From contig OZ037766.1 in assembly GCA_964035545.1 (NCBI GenBank), forward strand, positions 1,421,501 through 1,485,500: a stretch of 64,000 nucleotides of DNA, in the 5' to 3' direction. Numbering within the stretch: position 1 is the stretch's first letter; each line of letters opens with the position of its first letter. Below, in pieces: positions 35,616 to 47,300 of this stretch. Source of the DNA: Bugula neritina. Its lineage: Eukaryota > Bryozoa > Gymnolaemata > Cheilostomatida > Bugulidae. A program made the translations under genes and the position numbers. A model generated the notes under the pieces. That model was not told the DNA's origin. It saw only the letters and a program-made list of their open reading frames with translations, and ran no database searches.

Positions 35616-38600
35616 TCAGAGGAGCATCCTGTTGGGACATTCCAGAAGCTTCCTAAACTCAGCCAGCCATTGCGCTCCGACAGCTCCGTCTACAACTCTG
35701 TGGTCACAACTGAGCGTAACTGACATGACCTGAGCTGTCTTGTACCTACAGCAGTATAGTAATACATAGTATACGGTATAGTAATACATAGTATACAGTA
35801 TAGTATTAATACATAGTATACAGTATAGTAATACAGAGTATACAGTATAGTGATACAGAGTATACAGTATAGTAATACATATTATACAGTATAGCAATAC
35901 ATAGTATACAGTATAGTAATACATAGTATACAGTATAGTAATACAGAGTATACAGTATAGTAATACATAGTATACAGTATAGTTGTACAGAGTATACAGT
36001 ATAGTAGTACATAGTATACAGTATAGTAATACATAGTATATACAGTATAGTAATACATAGTATATACAGTATAGTAATACATAGTATACAGTATAGCAAT
36101 ACATAATATACAGTATAGTAATACATAGTATATACAGTATAGTAATACATAGTATATACAGTATAGTAATACATAGTATACAGTATAGTAATACATAGTA
36201 TACAGTATAGTTGTACAGAGTATACAGTATAGTAGTACATAGTATACAGTATAGTAATACATAATATACAGTATAGTAACGAACCCCTCGCGCGAATCTT
36301 CGTCCACCACAACACGTTTCTCTGTACCACCAACTGCCAGAATGCAAGCCTGTGGTGGGTTTATAATAGCTGTGAAGCTTTTCACGCCAAACATGCCCAA
36401 GTTGGAGATGGTGAAGGTGCCACCCTGAAAGGTTCAGCACTACGAGGTAACGATATACAACACAACATGTAACCCGCACTGTGTAGATTAACACTACTAT
36501 GGTAAGATAACAAAGACAATGCATTGTGAGATACCTGAAACTCGTGAGGTTGGAGACGACCTTCCCGCGCTTTGGCTGCCAGAGACGCAACTTCCGTGTT
36601 GATGGAAGCCAGACCCTGGAACAGCAGTTTCAATGTGTTACAGAGTTCCATTAGTCAGTGCAGTATAGTATGATGTAATATCAGCCTCGAGATATGCATA
36701 GTAGATAATATAATATATCTAGTATATAATATAATATATATAGTAGATAATATAACATATATAGTATATAATATAACATATATAGTATATAATATACTAT
36801 ATACTATATAGTATATAATATAATATATAGTATATAGTAGATAATATAATATATATAGTATATAATATAACATATATAGTATATAATGCCGGGCTTACCT
36901 TAGTCTCTGCCTTTGGTACAATAGGAGTTATCAGCCCACCATCTGTAGCCACGGCAACGCAGACGTCTACATTGTTGAATCTATAACATTAGTTGAACAC
37001 AAAATGAGTACACAATATGTGAGTACAAAGTAAATAATCAGGTGGCTCAGTAAACTCTACTGAAATGTAGAGTTTATAGTAATACAAGAGAATAAAAAAT
37101 GTACTCTTGCATTACTATATTCTCCGCACTTCTCTATTATTGTATTTTTAATTTATTGATTTTAAATGCACTGGTTTCTGCTAATTTCATTGCAGAAACG
37201 TAGGCTATGCATATGAGAGAAACGTAGGCTATACATATGAGAGAAACGTAGGCTATGCATATGAGAGAAACATAGGCTATGCGTATGAGAGAAACATAGG
37301 CTATGCATATGAGAGAAACGTAGGCTATACATATGAGAGAAACGTAGGCTATGCATATGAGAGAAACGTAGGCTATGCATATGAGAGAAACGTAGGCTAT
37401 GCATATGAGAGAAACGTAGGCTATACATATGAGAGAAACGTAGGCTATGCATATGAGAAAAACGTAGGCTATGCATATGAGAGAAACGTAGGCTATACAT
37501 ATGAGAGAAACGCAGGCTATGCATATGAGAGAAACGTAGGCTATGGATATGAGAGAAACGTAGGCTATGCATATGAGAGAAACGTAGGCTATGCATATGA
37601 GAGAAACGTAGGCTATGCATATGAGAGAAACGTAGGCTATACATATGAGAGAAACGTAGGCTATGCATATGAGAGAAACGTAGGCTATGCATATGAGAGA
37701 AACGTAGGCTATACATATGAGAGAAACGTAGGCTATACATATGAGAGAAACGTAGGCTATGCATATGAGAGAAACGTAGGCTATGCATATGAGAGAAACG
37801 TAGGCTATACATATGAGAGAAATAGATAGAGTCTTATATCAGAGCACATTGTTACCATTTATAAATAAACTTAGTAGAGAGACCTGGTAGAGAGACTTGC
37901 GATTTCTAACCAACATAGTGTACTGTAAACTGTGAATTCACATACACTATGACAGAGTGATGTACTTTTATACAGCAATTCATACGTTAATATCAACTTT
38001 TAGATATTACCTACACATATATTATATTACCTACACATATATTACATTACCTACACATATATTACATTACCTACACATATATTACATTACCTACACATAT
38101 ATTACATCACCTACACATATATTATATTACCTACACATATATTACATTACCTACACATATATTACATCACCTACACATATATTATATTACCTACACATAT
38201 ATTACATTACCTACACATATATTATATTACCTACACATATATTACATTACCTACACGTATATTACATTACCTACACATATATTACATTACCTACACGTAT
38301 ATTACATTACCTACACATATATTACATTACCTACACATATATTATATTACCTACACATATATTATATTACCTACACATATATTACATTACCTACACATAT
38401 ATTACATTACCTACACATATATTACATTACCTACACATATATTACATTACCTACACATATATTATATTACCTACACATATATTATATTACCTACACATAT
38501 ATTACATTACCTACACATATATTACATTACCTACACATATATTACATTACCTACACATATATTATATTACCTACACATATATTACATTACCTACACATAT

Positions 38601-41600
38601 ATTACATTACCTACACATATATTACATCACCTACACATATATTATATTACCTACACATATATTACATTACCTACACATATATTACATTACCTACACATAT
38701 ATTACATTACCTACACATATATTACATTACCTACACATATATTATATTACCTACACATATATTACATTACCTACACGCATGTATACACGACTCACTGTCT
38801 AATAAACGTATCCATCCACGCAGAGTTGGCAGCTGGCACCTTCTTGCAGGCCAATGCTGCAGCTTTGATCACAAAGTCATTTACGGAGAGCTTCACACCG
38901 TCTCCACTCAGCATGTCATTTAATTCAGATCTCAGTCTAAGAATAAAAGCGCCATATTGTACAGAATGCGAGGAGAGCTTCCTGACTTGTACAATTATAA
39001 TGTGTATTATACATCATATAATATTAATTATATAATATTAATTATATAATATTAATTATATAATGTAGAACATATTATATTTTATACAACATATAACATT
39101 TATTATACATAGAAACATATATATATTATTTTATATAATGTAAAATATATTATACAATACCCAACATAGATTATGTGATGCATAATATATATTCTAAATC
39201 ATATAATATATATTATACATTACATAATATATATACTACGCATCATATAATAATATACTACATCATATAATATAATATATACTATACATCATATAATATA
39301 TACTATACATCATATAATATATACTATACATAATATATAATATACATCACATAAAATGTATAAAATTGAGTAAAGGAAGACATACTTGATGATGCTATCC
39401 ATGTTGACATCTACTGTAAGATAATAGTGTGGGACATTCTGCTTGGACTCAGTCAACCTCTTCGCAATTGTCTACAACATAGAAAGAACGTTCTAGAATA
39501 TCTCAGGAGTGTGACACATGAGAGGTGTGTATGACAGGTGAGTGTGACAGGTGAGAGGAGTGTGACAAGTGAGAGGAGTGTGACAGGTGAAAGGAGTGTG
39601 ACAGGTGAGAGTAGTGTGACAGGTGAGAGGTGTGTGTGACACGTGAGAGGAGTGTGACAGGTGAGAGTGTGACAGGTGAAAGGAGTGTGACAGGTGAGAG
39701 TAGTGTGACAGGTGAGAGGTGTGTGTGACACGTGAGAGGAGTGTGACAGGTGAGAGTGTGACAGGTAAAGGAGTGTGACAGGTGAGAGGAGTGTGGGAGA
39801 GGAGTGACAGGTGAGAGAAGTGTGACAAGTGAAAGGAGTGTGACAGGTGAGAGGAGTGACACGTGAGAGAAGTGTGTGACACGTGAGAGGTGTGTGACAG
39901 GTGAGAGTAGTGTGACAGGTGAGAGGTGTGTGTGACACGTGAGAGTGTGACAGGTGAGAGTGTGACAGGTGAAAGGAGTGTGACAGGTGTGACAGGTGAG
40001 AGGAGTGTGACAGGCGAGAGGAGTGTGACAGGTGAGGGTGTGACACTCACCTTCCTCATGTTGCTGAGATCTAGGTCAGTATATGAGGCAGCAGTTGGGG
40101 CAGCAGTCACTGCAGGAGAAGGTTGGAGATTCTGGAGGTCTTGAGCTATGATTCTACCACCCGGGCCGGTGCCTACCACCCCCTACAATACATCATTTAA
40201 GAGAACTTTTGTCCTAGCTACAGAAAATACTTGACATAAATGGTAGCAAATTTAGTCCAACAAGTAACTGGCCAGTTTTTTATTAAATATGAAGAACTTT
40301 GCTTCAGTTGCAGAAGATATTTAGCCTTAGTTACAGAATCATGTAGCAACGTGAGTAAGTATGAGAAACTAACCGCTAGACTGAGTCCTTGCTCCGCTGC
40401 AAGACGCTTAGCGAGAGGGGAGGCAATCACCCTGCCCGCAGTTGACACCGGCGAAGGAGGAGGTGGCGGAGGTTGTGGAGTTGCGGGTCTCGCTGACGGA
40501 GCTGGTGGAGGGGCGGAGACTGGTTTAGGTGCCGGAGGAGGGGGCGGGGGTGAAGCTGACTCTGCGGCAGCAGGTGGGGGTGCTGCCGACTCAGATGGCT
40601 TGTAGTCTTTGAAGGCAGCAATAGCTGACTCTTCCTCTACCATAACGTACAGCGGCTACAAGACAAGAGAAGTTGGCTAGAGTCAGACTTGGGAATGTGA
40701 GTCGAGAACAAAGAGTTGTCAAGTTTAGACTTAGAATAACAAAGCAGCTACTGCAGAGTCAAGTTACAGTGTCTGTTGAACGGGCATTCCTTTCATACTA
40801 TAAAGGGGGGACAACTTCAAGTATGCACTGAGGAAGCTGGTTAATTGTACTTCTACACTGACTTTCAGACTGCTAAACACCTTTAAACCCACATCTAATT
40901 ACCAAATATTACTTATACTAAAAGATCACCATTCAGTGACCAGCTATTGTAGGGGCTTGTCAATTATGTCTACATTTTCCACTTTGCACTTTTTCGGCTT
41001 TAAACTCAACACAAGAAAACAAACTGATTTGTGAGAGCCAGTAGTTATCATAGACTTAGGTCCATACAGTTCCTATTGGGATGTCTTTGGTACCCTCCTG
41101 TATGAGTATCTTAGCCAGGAATCCTTCCTCTGAGGTGTCCAACACCATCGTAGACTTGTCTGTCTCGATCTCAGCGAGGGCGTCGCCCTCCATCATACTG
41201 TCTCCTGTGCACATGTAATACCAACTATATCAGCACAACAATATCTATCTCCTGTGCACATGCAATACCAACTATATCAGCAAAACAATATCTATCTCCT
41301 GTGCACATGTAATACCAACTATATCAGCACAACAATATCTATCTCCTGTGCACATGCAATACCAACTCTATCAGCACAACACGACATATAATCTGTTTTA
41401 CTCTTGTTTAATTAATTACCCACTACTTGTGAGTTGAGCGGAGAACATAAAGAACTTACTTGGTATAGATAGGCTTACGAAGGCAAACATGATGTGTGTG
41501 AAACTAAAACTTGAAGTTTTAATAAAATGAAAAAAACCTTGTTTTCTACACATAAGATCTTTTTACTATAAACTAAACTGAATAAAACAACAAATAGCAA

Positions 41601-43590
41601 TATTAATAATTATTTTCAATCCTTCTTGTGAGCTATCCACTGTAGTGTGGGAGAATGCAGATAAGCATTTAAAGCTAATAGTTAATTAGCTTTCACCTTT
41701 GTTCTATGTTTAGGCTATAAATTTAGTATTTCTTATTTTACAAACTAACATTAATTTTACATCAAATAAATCCTAAGAAATTTTCCAACTGTTTTATTAG
41801 GAGTTGTCCTCTACCTCAGGGACTAAACAGCAAGCACCTGCGGACCTGACTGATAATTATTATATAATCAAACACAAAGAGTAAATAAACCAGTCGATTA
41901 CTGACCTTCATTCTTCAACCAAGAGATTATAGTTCCAGTCTCCATAGTAGGTGAGAGGTTTGGCATCCCCACCACCTTGTGCTCTGGGAGATCACCTACA
42001 AGCATCAACAGCGTCAACAAGTGAATCTTATTACCTTCTGCTACACTCTTTGTGCTTGAGACTAAAAATGTTTAACTAACATATTGCTGTTTGTTTTTCA
42101 GAAATAAATTTTAACATGTATAAAAGCAAAAATTTCCAAAAATGGAAACACTAAGTTATAAAATATCATTACACAATGTATTTAATTTATAAGACATCCC
42201 CATTCACATATTAGAGACCTTGGACTGTGATAATGGTAAGTAGATCCAAATTGAGTCTCAAACTCTATGTCATATAGACAGAGCTAGGTAGCAGAAAACT
42301 ATCTATCAAACATATGAATGAATTAACTTCAAGAGTATTTTTGAGATTGTCATTAACACATCTTAATTATGCTTAACACACCTGAACAGTAATAGCGTTT
42401 GCTTGCATTTCTTTGAGTGCTCCTTTGCACAAACAGATCTGCTTTGAGTGTAGAAGTTGAAAATAGTTTATGATGTCTGCAACACATGAAAATTTACAAA
42501 AATACAACTTAAAAACATAAGATTCAACAGTCAGAAGTGTTTCAAACAAAGTTAAACAATAAACTACAGTTTACTTGGCCATAGCTTAATGTTGAACTTG
42601 GAATAAATATATAAACCCTAAAATTGTTATAAGTAGCACAGGGTGTGCTTATCAACTATTATAATCTTGCATATTAAAGATTTATACTATATATTACATA
42701 TTCTTATATTAAATATTTTAGAAAGATGAAAGCATTTTGATTTTTTAATAAATTCTTTCAACGAGTCTCTAATTTTGGTTGTTAATCAGTCACTAAACAA
42801 TTTGAAACATCAACAAAGTCAAATATAAACTAAAACGTAATATTTTTGCATGTTATATATTGTAACCTTTCAATATTTTACTCCAAGTCTGTGTATAACC
42901 TATAAGTATTCTAGCTGTAAGACCAATTCCAACGGCAACTGTTGTACGAAAAATTATGTTTAAATTAAAACATGTCACTGTCACAGTGTTAAGAGCAACA
43001 ACTAACTAAATCAGTTAATCATAATGATAATCATAATGAAAATGTAAATAATACTAATAGTAATAGTAATACCTACTGATGATATAAAAAGAAAAACATA
43101 TGAATTTCAAAAATTGATTACTGGAATATCAATATTGGCAATATCAATATGAAAATGAATACTAAATTCAATATGAACATCAATATGAACATGCACTAAA
43201 ATATTAATACTATTATTATAATTATTAATAATATTAATTATTAATTTTAAATTTATCAGACTTAGACTTAGAGTTAGAGTAGGCGTAACGGTTATGATTT
43301 ACTTTTACTTTCAATGATCAATCATTGCAAAGAGATAACGAGAAATTTTTTGTCCCACTTAGATATCTAATCAAACAATTAAAAAGTTGAAACCATATAA
43401 GTATAACTTTAGCTTACTTGATCATAAACGTCGAAGTTTCGTTGCCAGCCACTGCCAGTGATGAAAATAAATGGTCATAGTGATAGTTGCAGGCTAGGAC
43501 TGAACAACTTTGAAAATTTTGACATCTTGTGAGTCTGCGTGAATTAACCGCTATTGCTCCCAACCGGGATATTTTAGCAGCTCTGTGCAT
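35616..43590 (-). CDS. DLAT: Pyruvate dehydrogenase complex E2, dihydrolipoamide acetyltransferase
   Basis: Mitochondrial matrix core enzyme that makes acetyl-CoA. Exons (minus): 43418-43590, 42382-42476, 41906-41995, 41068-41204, 40374-40655, 40051-40182, 39386-39471, 38796-38936, 36899-36980, 36535-36615, 36281-36424, 35616-35738; about 521 residues. N-terminal residues ([20 protein letters not shown]) look like a mitochondrial presequence. One lipoyl domain (about 92-177) has ETDKST with lipoyl Lys136. An Ala/Pro linker is followed by a peripheral-subunit-binding domain ([32 protein letters not shown]). The acetyltransferase domain ends [19 protein letters not shown], with catalytic His494 and Asp498, which excludes PDHX. 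Human DLAT has two lipoyl domains; one is seen here. The last junction (TTC|gttact to acaag|ACAGCT) is chosen by phase and is the least certain, because the intron is nearly all repeat. Confidence 0.95.
35752..36280 (-). repeat. 22-24-bp minisatellite filling the last DLAT intron
   Basis: About 23 copies of TACTGTATACTATGTATTAC-type units (minus sense) between exons 36281-36424 and 35616-35738. The array begins at the donor base and ends within about 15 bp of the acceptor. Confidence 0.92.
36660..36890. repeat. AT-rich ATATAGTATATAATATA repeat
   Basis: Self-complementary low-complexity sequence filling a short DLAT intron. Confidence 0.8.
37187..37823. repeat. 24-bp minisatellite, about 26 copies, DLAT intron
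   Basis: Very uniform unit core GAGAAACGTAGGCTATGCAT then ATGA, with few substitutions, indicating recent homogenisation. Confidence 0.95.
38003..38778. repeat. 20-bp minisatellite, about 38 copies, DLAT intron
   Basis: Unit TTACCTACACATATATTACA, very uniform. In the minus sense each unit contains GTAGGTAATG, a donor-like string, starting about 20 bp after the real donor of exon 38796-38936. Confidence 0.95.
39010..39360. repeat. AT-rich tandem sequence
   Basis: Repeats of TATAATATTAATTATATAAT and CATCATATAATATATACTAT in a DLAT intron. Confidence 0.75.
39508..40044. repeat. 17-20-bp minisatellite, roughly 30 copies, DLAT intron 6
   Basis: Variable units built from GTGTGACAGGTGAGAGGA. The array occupies nearly the whole intron and stops about 7 bp from the donor of exon 40051-40182. 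Confidence 0.92.
41200..41368 (-). repeat. About 47-bp repeat carrying the 3' splice site of DLAT exon 4
   Basis: Minus-sense units end in ACATGTGCACAGGAGA; the true exon starts after tgtgcacag at 41204. Four copies are present. Confidence 0.85.
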
Positions 43591-44367
43591 ATCAACTTAT
43601 TTGTGTACAAAATTCGAATTGAATTTGATATAAATATAATTTTTATTTGCTACACAAACTCGTAATACCGGTGCCACAGGAAACTATGGATATGGGCATT
43701 AGGCATACTCGCTAAGAAGTAGTCATATCAAAAATATAATAGCCCCGTTAAAATAATAACTCATTTTAGTTTAGAGACGGTTACATACAGCTTCGAATTT
43801 GCTACTATTTACTTTAAAAACTTTGCCATTTTATTTACAAGTTTGCAAGCTGTAGAGGAGACAACTCTTTGTTGGTAACCGCAAGTTTGGACAAAACTTG
43901 ATGTTGGTTCACGCTAATAGCTCGTGACAAAATCATGTCACCACTGCTATAATTGAGAATAGCTGTTAGCTACTGGACAGTAAATATTAAATGTGCAAAA
44001 GACTTTGGCATGTTGTTTTATTTGAAAGTCAGCACATTTGCTGACCACCTGGTGGTGATAGAACTGTGCAATATAGCCAACTTGGGACTACTTTATTCTT
44101 AGTTTGAAAGCAGAGTAATAGTATTCTAGTTATTTTAACTTTAATACTTTACTATTTGTTAATTCTTGCTCCTATTATTTCTTTACAAATAATTGATTGA
44201 TGCCACATAAGAAACTGCCAAAACATGTAATATAGTTTTATTCTATAAATAAAAAACGGATTTTATTGTTTGTAATTTATTTAATGCCAGCATGAAATCC
44301 AAATTTTAAAATTATAACAAGTTTATTTACAAAATACATCAACCAATAGAAAGATAGAAAAATTACG
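43591..44367. other. Intergenic region between DLAT and RNASEH2A
   Basis: DLAT promoter side and RNASEH2A 3' UTR (both genes on minus). TTTATT at 44322-44327 and 44237-44242 are candidate RNASEH2A poly(A) signals. Nothing else recognised. Confidence 0.6.
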
Positions 44368-47300
44368 CTACAGTGCAATACATCTGTTTAACTTTCGCTC
44401 AGTAAAAAATCGGTGTGAATTCTGTTTAGCAGCTGTTCCTTCACTAGTAAAGAAACTTGATACTTTCCGCTTTTTAGATTTACCTCCCTCTGCTTCCTCA
44501 TCATCGTCCCTAAAGACAGTTATTAGGTGAAAAACCATCTTAACCATTTTACTAGCAGCATTAGTAGTGCCTGGTAACGTGGTAGTATTAGTGATGGTAG
44601 TATTAGTGATGGTAGTATTAGTGATGGTAGTATTAGTGATGGTAGTATTAGTGATGGTAGTATTAGTGATGGTAGTATTAGTGATGGTAGTATTAGTGAT
44701 GGTAGTATTAGTGATGGTAGTATTAGTGATGGTAGTATTAGTGATGGTAGTATTAGTGATGGTAGTACTGGTAGTAGCAACAGCAGTAGCAGTAGTGATA
44801 GTAGTAGTAGTAGCAGTAGTGAATTGTAATACAAACCACTTTACAACAGCCGCTTTTTCATCCAACAGTTTGCTTGCCGTTGACCAACTAAACCTGACAA
44901 TTTTTGAGAAGCCAAACACATGGTCAATATTGTTGGCTAAGAAATCTTTGGTTTTAGGATCTACAAAATAAAGTTAGCAGAATAGAATCGGTGGCCTTAC
45001 AATATAGTTCACGACAACAGACACATGACAAAACCCATGGCAATTATTTTTTAAAAGTAGTGCCAATAGTTTTGTGTGCAATGACCTTAAATTGCAGTTA
45101 TCTTCTTTTTATCCTTGGAAAGATAACTCTTAAATTATAAAAATTACCCTGACGAGGATAAAACTTCAAATATAGATGATGCAGTTTGGTTAACATCAAG
45201 ACATAACTTATACCACTTCAGGTGAAACAACCAGTGCAAGCTAACCTGATGTATAGCCACAGCCAAACCCATTTCTTCTGTCTACTTTCTCAGTGAACTT
45301 CCAGTCCTGCAATGCCTTGTCTCTAGCTACCTGCGGAGCGTATATTCAGTCCATATTACTCAGACTATACAGTATATAATACTCAGACTATATAATATAT
45401 ATTACTCAGACTATACAGTATATACTACTCAGACTATACAGTATATATTACTCAGACTATACAGTATATACTACTCAGACTATACAGTATATATTACTCA
45501 GACTATACAGTATATATTACTCAGACTATACAGTATATATTACTCAGACTATACAGTATATACTACTCAGACTATACAGAATATACTACTCAGACTATAC
45601 AGTATATAATACTCAGACTATACAGTATATACTACTCAGACTATACAGTATATATTACTCAGACTATACAGTATATAATACTCAGACTACACAGTATATA
45701 CTACTCAGACTATACAGAATATACTACTCAGACTATACAGTATATATTACTCAGACTATACAGCATATACTACTCAGACTATACAGTATATATTACTCAG
45801 ACTATACAGTATATATTACTCAGACTATACAGTATATATTACTCAGACTATACAGTATATATTACTCAGACTATACAGTATATACTACTCAGACTATACA
45901 GTATATACTACTCAGACTATACAGTATATATTACTCAGACTATACAGTATATATTACTCAGACTATACAGTATATATTACTCAGACTACACAGTACATAT
46001 TACTCAGACTATACAGAATATACTACTCAGACTATACAGTATATATTACTCAGACTATACAGTATATACTACTCAGACTATACAGTATATATTACTCAGA
46101 CTATACAGTATATATTACTCAGACTATACAGTATATATTACTCAGACTATACAGTATATATTACTCAGACTATACAGTATATATTACTCAGACTATACAG
46201 TATATATTACTCAGACTATACAGTATATATTACTCAGACTATACAGTATATACTACTCAGACTACACAGTATATATTACTCAGACTACACCTTGGCACAG
46301 ATACTGGCAGCGCTGACTATCGAGTATGTAGAGTCAGCTTTCTTGGCCACAGTAATATTTAAGTCGGGAAAGACGGACTTGAGTTTGCTCTGATACTTGA
46401 GAGGGTCGCCCACCGTGTCAAGGTAAACTTCCTTCACCCGCACACCCCTCTCTAGCACACTCCGAATGAGACCTATAGCTGTGTCGTGAGATATCTCGTT
46501 CAAGTTGTACTTTGTTCTGGAAATCATGAGCAAAAAATCAGCTAACGCCAAAACTTACGTTGCCAAATGAGGGCGTAGAGTGCTGTTTAAATGAAACACG
46601 TAGCTACACTTTGAGTGCTGACACACCTCTAATTATACTTTCCATCTAGAGATTCACATATTTATATATCAACCTAACATTTAAATGCAAAAGGGTGAGT
46701 GATACTATACAACTACATTGACACATGTCCTGCATTATTAACACCACCAAGAAGTTTAAACCTTGGTGTGGGAAAAGCAAGCCATCCTTTACACTATATT
46801 AAGTGAAATATAAACTTATTCCTAAATTATTGGCAAGCACAAAATTATTGGAGCAGAATTATTATATAACCAGTCATACAGAAAAATGAAGCAGTCTTGA
46901 ATTAAAAACCTCTCGACGCTACATATCATCAGCAGAAAATTTGTCTCGACTCAACTTGTAACAATAATCTAACATAATTAAACAAAACAGGCTTTTCGAG
47001 ATATAAACTGATTTCCTGTTGAAAATTACTTGTTTTGGAAAAACAACTCCTACAAATGTTCGAGAATTTGAGTTGTGGTATATATAGCTAAATAGTCTCA
47101 CCTGCGTAGCATGCAGGTAGACAAGTAGTTAAGTAGTCTTACCTGCGTAGCATGCAGGTAGACAAGTAGTTAAGTAGTCTTACCTGCGTAGCATGCAGGT
47201 AGACAAGTAGTTAAGTAGCCTTACCTGCGTAGCATGCAGGTAGACAAGTAGTGAAATAGTCTTACCTGCGTAGCATGCAGGTAGACAAGTAGCTAAATAG

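Noticed and set aside
37187-38778. CRISPR-like direct repeats
   Set aside because: Units are contiguous with no unique spacers and lie in a eukaryotic intron.
35616-40179. Long open frames over repeats (for example 37162-37812, 37957-38802, 39453-40179)
   Set aside because: Periodic translations of minisatellites whose unit length is a multiple of three or lacks stops; they lie in DLAT introns.
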